Of a stretch of 10,724 bases of DNA, positions 7,020 through 10,724 are shown piece by piece. Under the pieces are notes generated by a model. That model was not told where the DNA came from. It saw nothing but the letters and a program-made list of their open reading frames with translations, and ran no database searches. The position numbers and the translations under genes are program-made. The stretch's first letter is position 1, and each line of letters starts with the position of its first letter. The DNA comes from Euperipatoides rowelli. Lineage: Eukaryota; Onychophora; Udeonychophora; Euonychophora; Peripatopsidae. The DNA is taken from the NCBI GenBank assembly GCA_003024985.2, contig PXIH01S0002252.1, one strand, 5' to 3'.

Positions 7020-8949
7020 AGCTAAGTAAAGTCAAAACTTTGGGTTTTGACCAATCAAAGCAAAACTGTTTTTAAACTTAGAACTTTGACTAAATGAAAC
7101 TTTCGAACAGGAAAAATCCTATTTTCCCGTTATTTTGACATGGACTTAAGCAAGCCAACCAGTCACATTGCAGCCTCCATCAATTATGAAATTCTTATAA
7201 ATTTAATCATAAATTTGCCGATAAGCCTTAACATGTCATGATTTCGATCTAAATAAGTAGGAGAGTTGTATATAAACTTCCATGAATGAAGAGGAAGTAC
7301 AGAAAAGTCACATTTTCCAAACATGCATTAATTTGGATTCCAAAGACATCAAAACTAGAAACTGATTTAAAAGAAAGCCTAAACTATTAATAATGTAAAA
7401 ATTTAAGAGATTTTTAATTTTTTTTTTATTATTATTGATTTGTAAAGATAATTACTAAAAAAAAATTCCACTGGAAAAAAATAATTTAAAATGCATTAAA
7501 AAAGTTATTTAAATATAAAATTAAGAATATTCCTATCCTCCGTCTGAGATTACAAATTGAAACTTTCACAATATTTGGGGGGTCTGAGATTAATTTGATG
7601 ATGAAACTGTTTCTACAGATGTTTTCTTTTTAATGATTTAACATGTAAATAGAGGTATATTCAACCTGTATTAAGACATTTTTATTTAAAAAACAAAAAC
7701 AAATTGGATAATAGCACAAAGGATGAATTTGATTGATTTTTTACAAGTATTTAAAAAAAACTAATTTATATGATTTCCAGCCTTAAGCTGACAAAGATAG
7801 CAAATATTCTATAGTTAACTATAGCAAGCTCTATTCATCTCTGAACAATGATGTCACAAAATATCTCCCCTGGTGTATACAGTGGACAATGTTATTTTAA
7901 GGGGAAGGAGCTAAAGACAATTATTTTAAAAATTTAATTGTAAATAACTATTTTTTTTTTCTGGTGGATATTTTTTTTTAGTAAAAATCTTTGAAAATCA
8001 ATAATTTTAAAAAATCTGTTACATTTGACATTTAATGTTCAGCAACATTCAGACGCAAAGGTCCCATACAATGAAATATTACTTTTTTTAAAAGATAATT
8101 GGTAAAAATATATAGTATAATGGATATGTATTACGTACAATAGCTATATCATTTCCTTTCACCTTTAATAAAAATTTGATAAAAAAAAAAAGAGATGAAC
8201 TTATTCTAGTCAGGGATATGGATTTTAAATTTTAAAAATTATATATAACATTGCTTAAAATTGAGAAGAAAAAATATTTAAATAACAGAAAAATACAATA
8301 AAATAAGGATATTATTTCCTTATAATTATTCAGCTCACCAAGTGAGCATTTTAGCAATATTCTTTTCAGGGGAGGTGGGAGTTAACTCTTTGTTTTAACT
8401 TTATATAGTAGTATGACATCTTTTTTAGTAATTATCTATAAAATTAATAAAAAAATATTTCATTGCTATATAAACTCACAAATGCACTTAGCATATTTAA
8501 TATTTACAAGAGTTTGACAAATAACTTCTTGTATGTTTTTTTATTTTTTTTTTTTAAAAAAAAATACAAAAATCAAAATATTTTTACAATTGAACATGTG
8601 AGAATATAAATCAAAGCTACAAAATTAAAAATTTTCAGGAGTCATTTGAAAGTTTAGAAGGCTATAAACCATGTTAATATTTTAATTTTTTAAAAATGCT
8701 CTTCCATCTTTGGAGAGAATATTAAAATATTTTGATATGAGCTCCACCAGGTGACAAATTGGTGAAATAATTCAAAATATCATTTTTGCTAAAAGTGTGG
8801 CTTTGGATTATATCATTCCTACACCTTCAATTGTTCAATACTAAAAACTCACTTATTAATCTGAAATAATGACTTTAATATAAATTAAAAACACCTAATA
8901 ATTTTAAATCACAATTTAATAAAACTAGAGCCATTTAAAACCATAAAAA
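7020..8949. other. AT-rich noncoding DNA
   Basis: About 1.9 kb with no open frame showing recognisable protein motifs on either strand and many A/T runs. Local structures include gtcaaaac..gttttgac near 7030-7050, a 16-bp palindrome at 7809-7824, gctcac-caa-gtgagc at 8333-8347 and a T12A9 tract at 8544-8564. These are too short to name a repeat family. The part nearest 8950 may be just beyond the SF3A3 transcript end. Confidence 0.6.
7809..7824. repeat. Perfect 16-bp palindrome
   Basis: ctatagttaactatag is its own reverse complement. It sits beside one of the less AT-rich stretches of the spacer (7830-7915). It could be a protein-binding site or chance in AT-rich DNA. Confidence 0.6.
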
Positions 8950-8955
8950 TTTATT
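8950..8955 (-). terminator. Candidate SF3A3 polyadenylation signal
   Basis: The + strand TTTATT is AATAAA on the gene strand and the first such hexamer downstream of the stop codon, about 200 nt away. Cleavage would be expected roughly 10-30 nt further, around 8920-8940. It would give a 3' UTR of about 220-240 nt. Motif evidence only. Confidence 0.55.
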
Positions 8956-9156
8956 TTATGAAAAAGAAATTTGTGACAAAGACAACTTTAATATTACAAA
9001 TCTGAGAAGCTAATTATCATTAATTTTTCATACAATGAAATGTTTTTTCTAAATATATATGGTATATTTTTTGTTTGTGGTGGAAAATTTGAACTAGTAA
9101 TACAACAGCTTTGGATATTTACATCATTTTATCTAAAACTACATTTTCAAAAGTAC

Positions 9157-10665
9157 TTAAAGTAAACCTTGTCGTTTTAAATCATCATATGTTTTCCTGT
9201 TAACAACATTGCCACTTGTGTCTTCAAATTCTTCTTCAGTATCAGGCTGCCATCTTTCCAGTTGTTTGGCTACTTTAAGTTTACCCCATAAGGCTAAAGC
9301 ATCTTCAATAACAGTAACATTAGCAAAATGGGCTGTGTTAGGAATACCCAAGCATCTCATTCCATGAGCATGACGCCATTCTGCAAAATGTCTTTGGAAA
9401 GATTTTGGTCCTTTATATGTATAATTGCCACATATCTCACAATTGTAGCTAATATTAAGCCCATGTAATTTGTATAACCAATAAGGTATTGGTTTACCAT
9501 CCCAACCAAGAGGTAGATTTTTAGGATTATACGGAATATCATTATCATCATCTTCTTCAGATTCACTTTCAGAAACATCAGCATCTGAATCATCTCGTTC
9601 ACCTTCTGTTCTTGCTTGTTTTCGTTGCACATTTTCTCTAGTAGCTTGTCGCTGAATTCCTAAAATTTCTACCAATCTATAAACCTGAGCTTCCAGTGCA
9701 GCTATATCTCTCTGTCGTTCATTATCTTTATTTTTACCAGCTTTTCCCGGTTTGGATTTGGCAAATAAATTGGGATCTAAATCTTCAAGACGTTGTCCTT
9801 TGGTGAAAAAGAGACGTTGAGCTCGCTCTTCTAAAGTACCACCACATTTTAGATTTAAAGCCATTAAGGCCGATTTTAGACGATCTAGCCCTAAAGAAGC
9901 TAATTCTTCCGCAGAAGAAAAAGCTGATAAGTCTAAATGAGCTCCTGCATGAGTGAGAGCACTACCAGCTTCTTTCTTCCAGCCTGGGAAGTCTCCCAAA
10001 GCCCATTTAGTATCAAAATCAGACATAACCTCATCAATTTCGTCATTCAAATCTAATAATGGACGTACACGAGAACAATAATCTTGAAGGTATTCAAGAA
10101 GCATTTGCAAATATTTCCTGTATTCCGCATTTTTACGATCTTTGGGTACTTCAAACAAACGATCAAAAATTGCAAGATATGTAATGTAATCTACACGTTC
10201 CACTCCTTTTAGATTAATAAACTTTTCGTAACATTCATGCAAGTCTAGATATTTACCATAGCCTTCTTCATCTGTAAAATCAACAAAATTCACGGCTTCA
10301 TCAGCTGCAGAATCTTTAGGCTTCACCCACTCTTCAAATTCCACAGACATGGGAACACTTATCTCATTTGGATGTCTTCGATGAAATTCTTTAATTGCTT
10401 TAAATCTGGAATAAAATTCTGCAAACTCATTTGGTCCAGATAAAGCGGCAACTTCCTCTTTTCTAAGGCCGTCTTTATCTTCATATAAATCTTTCAAATT
10501 CAAGGCATCGTCCATATATCTGTCAAGCAACATTTTTAGTCTGTGATCAGAATTTATTTGGTCTCGATGCCCTGTTTTTTTTCTCAACATTTCTTTATTC
10601 ATGACGTCCATTATACGTTCTCTTTCTTCGTGATAACGTCTCTGTTGTTCCAATAATGTTTCCAT
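9157..10665 (-). CDS. SF3A3: Splicing factor 3A subunit 3 (SF3a60), complete intronless ORF
   Basis: This is the 60-kDa subunit of the nuclear SF3a heterotrimer (with SF3A1 and SF3A2), part of the U2 snRNP that engages the intron branch site. It is the animal counterpart of yeast Prp9. The 502 residues match the family's usual length of about 500. Visible are a helical N-terminus ([19 protein letters not shown]), an SF3a60-binding segment near residues 70-98, a SAP-like helix pair near 246-286, an acidic Ser/Asp/Glu stretch at about 357-376, the conserved [20 protein letters not shown], and a matrin-type C2H2 zinc finger with C409, C412, H426 and H432 (C-X2-C-X13-H-X5-H). The end DLKRQGLL is typical. 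The ATG has A at -3 and G at +4. No intron, stop or frameshift interrupts the frame. It is either a naturally single-exon gene or a well-preserved retrocopy; the perfect frame favours a functional gene. Confidence 0.97.
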   Translation of the reverse strand: METLLEQQRRYHEERERIMDVMNKEMLRKKTGHRDQINSDHRLKMLLDRYMDDALNLKDLYEDKDGLRKEEVAALSGPNEFAEFYSRFKAIKEFHRRHPNEISVPMSVEFEEWVKPKDSAADEAVNFVDFTDEEGYGKYLDLHECYEKFINLKGVERVDYITYLAIFDRLFEVPKDRKNAEYRKYLQMLLEYLQDYCSRVRPLLDLNDEIDEVMSDFDTKWALGDFPGWKKEAGSALTHAGAHLDLSAFSSAEELASLGLDRLKSALMALNLKCGGTLEERAQRLFFTKGQRLEDLDPNLFAKSKPGKAGKNKDNERQRDIAALEAQVYRLVEILGIQRQATRENVQRKQARTEGERDDSDADVSESESEEDDDNDIPYNPKNLPLGWDGKPIPYWLYKLHGLNISYNCEICGNYTYKGPKSFQRHFAEWRHAHGMRCLGIPNTAHFANVTVIEDALALWGKLKVAKQLERWQPDTEEEFEDTSGNVVNRKTYDDLKRQGLL

Positions 10666-10724
10666 CTTTGTAAATTTTATTTACAGTATCAACGTAAAAA
10701 AAGTTACAACGCGTTTACAACGTT
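10666..10724 (-). promoter_or_regulatory. SF3A3 5' flank / presumed 5' UTR
   Basis: Only 59 bases are present before the window ends. They contain a tandem word, ttacaacg at 10703-10710 and again at 10714-10721, separated by cgt and rich in CpG for this region. No TATA box or clear initiator is visible. The promoter itself probably lies outside the window. Confidence 0.35.

Noticed and set aside
7020-7250. Terminal inverted repeat of a larger DNA transposon starting ggctggttcaca
   Set aside because: The reverse complement of that word is not found elsewhere in the window, so no element can be closed.
8536-8564. A/T tract as the poly(A) tail of an SF3A3 retrocopy
   Set aside because: It is interrupted, continues into an A-run of opposite sense, lies about 600 bases from the stop, and similar runs are common throughout the spacer. 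No flanking duplication can be shown.
9357-9632. 91-codon open frame on the - strand
   Set aside because: Out-of-frame shadow inside SF3A3.
1-10724. CRISPR array, tRNA, rRNA or bacterial operon
   Set aside because: No regularly spaced repeats, no cloverleaf with A/B boxes and no rRNA-like sequence were seen, and the gene content is eukaryotic.

Overview
This window is AT-rich animal nuclear DNA. An invertebrate, most likely an arthropod, is the best guess. The guess rests on a complete SF3A3 splicing-factor ORF of 502 codons, animal-type Ty3/gypsy and non-LTR retrotransposon remains, a long (TA)n microsatellite and low coding density. I cannot name the species or order. There is no bacterial, phage or CRISPR content.

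Layout from left to right. Bases 1-1876 are noncoding, with a strong hairpin (78-122), a (TA)n tract (766-806) and a block of repeated GAGTCATTCA words (1069-1211). Bases 1877-2129 have 27-bp imperfect terminal inverted repeats and look like a small non-autonomous DNA transposon (MITE). Bases 2186-2391 are the decayed C-terminal end of a non-LTR retrotransposon polyprotein on the + strand. Bases 2392-6910 are a full-length but dead Ty3/gypsy (Metaviridae-type) LTR retrotransposon on the - strand. It has two 186-bp LTRs, a 5-bp target duplication (aagat), a primer binding site, a polypurine tract, and gag, protease, reverse transcriptase, RNase H and integrase in that order, broken by several frameshifts and stops. 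It was inserted into the LINE remnant. Immediately beyond its 5' LTR is a 29-bp duplication that flanks a 48-bp patch copied from the gag of the same family (6914-7019). Bases 7020-8949 are AT-rich with no gene that I can see. Bases 9157-10665 on the - strand are an intact, intronless SF3A3 (SF3a60) ORF with a likely poly(A) signal near 8950.

Functionally there is one host gene. SF3A3 is the 60-kDa subunit of the SF3a heterotrimer of the U2 snRNP, which acts at branch-point recognition in the spliceosome. The retrotransposon lies downstream of it in the same orientation. The rest is a nested record of transposon insertions: LINE, then LTR element, plus a MITE and a templated repair or insertion scar. 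I found no evidence for a new multi-gene system. The most unusual structure is the duplication with gag filler.
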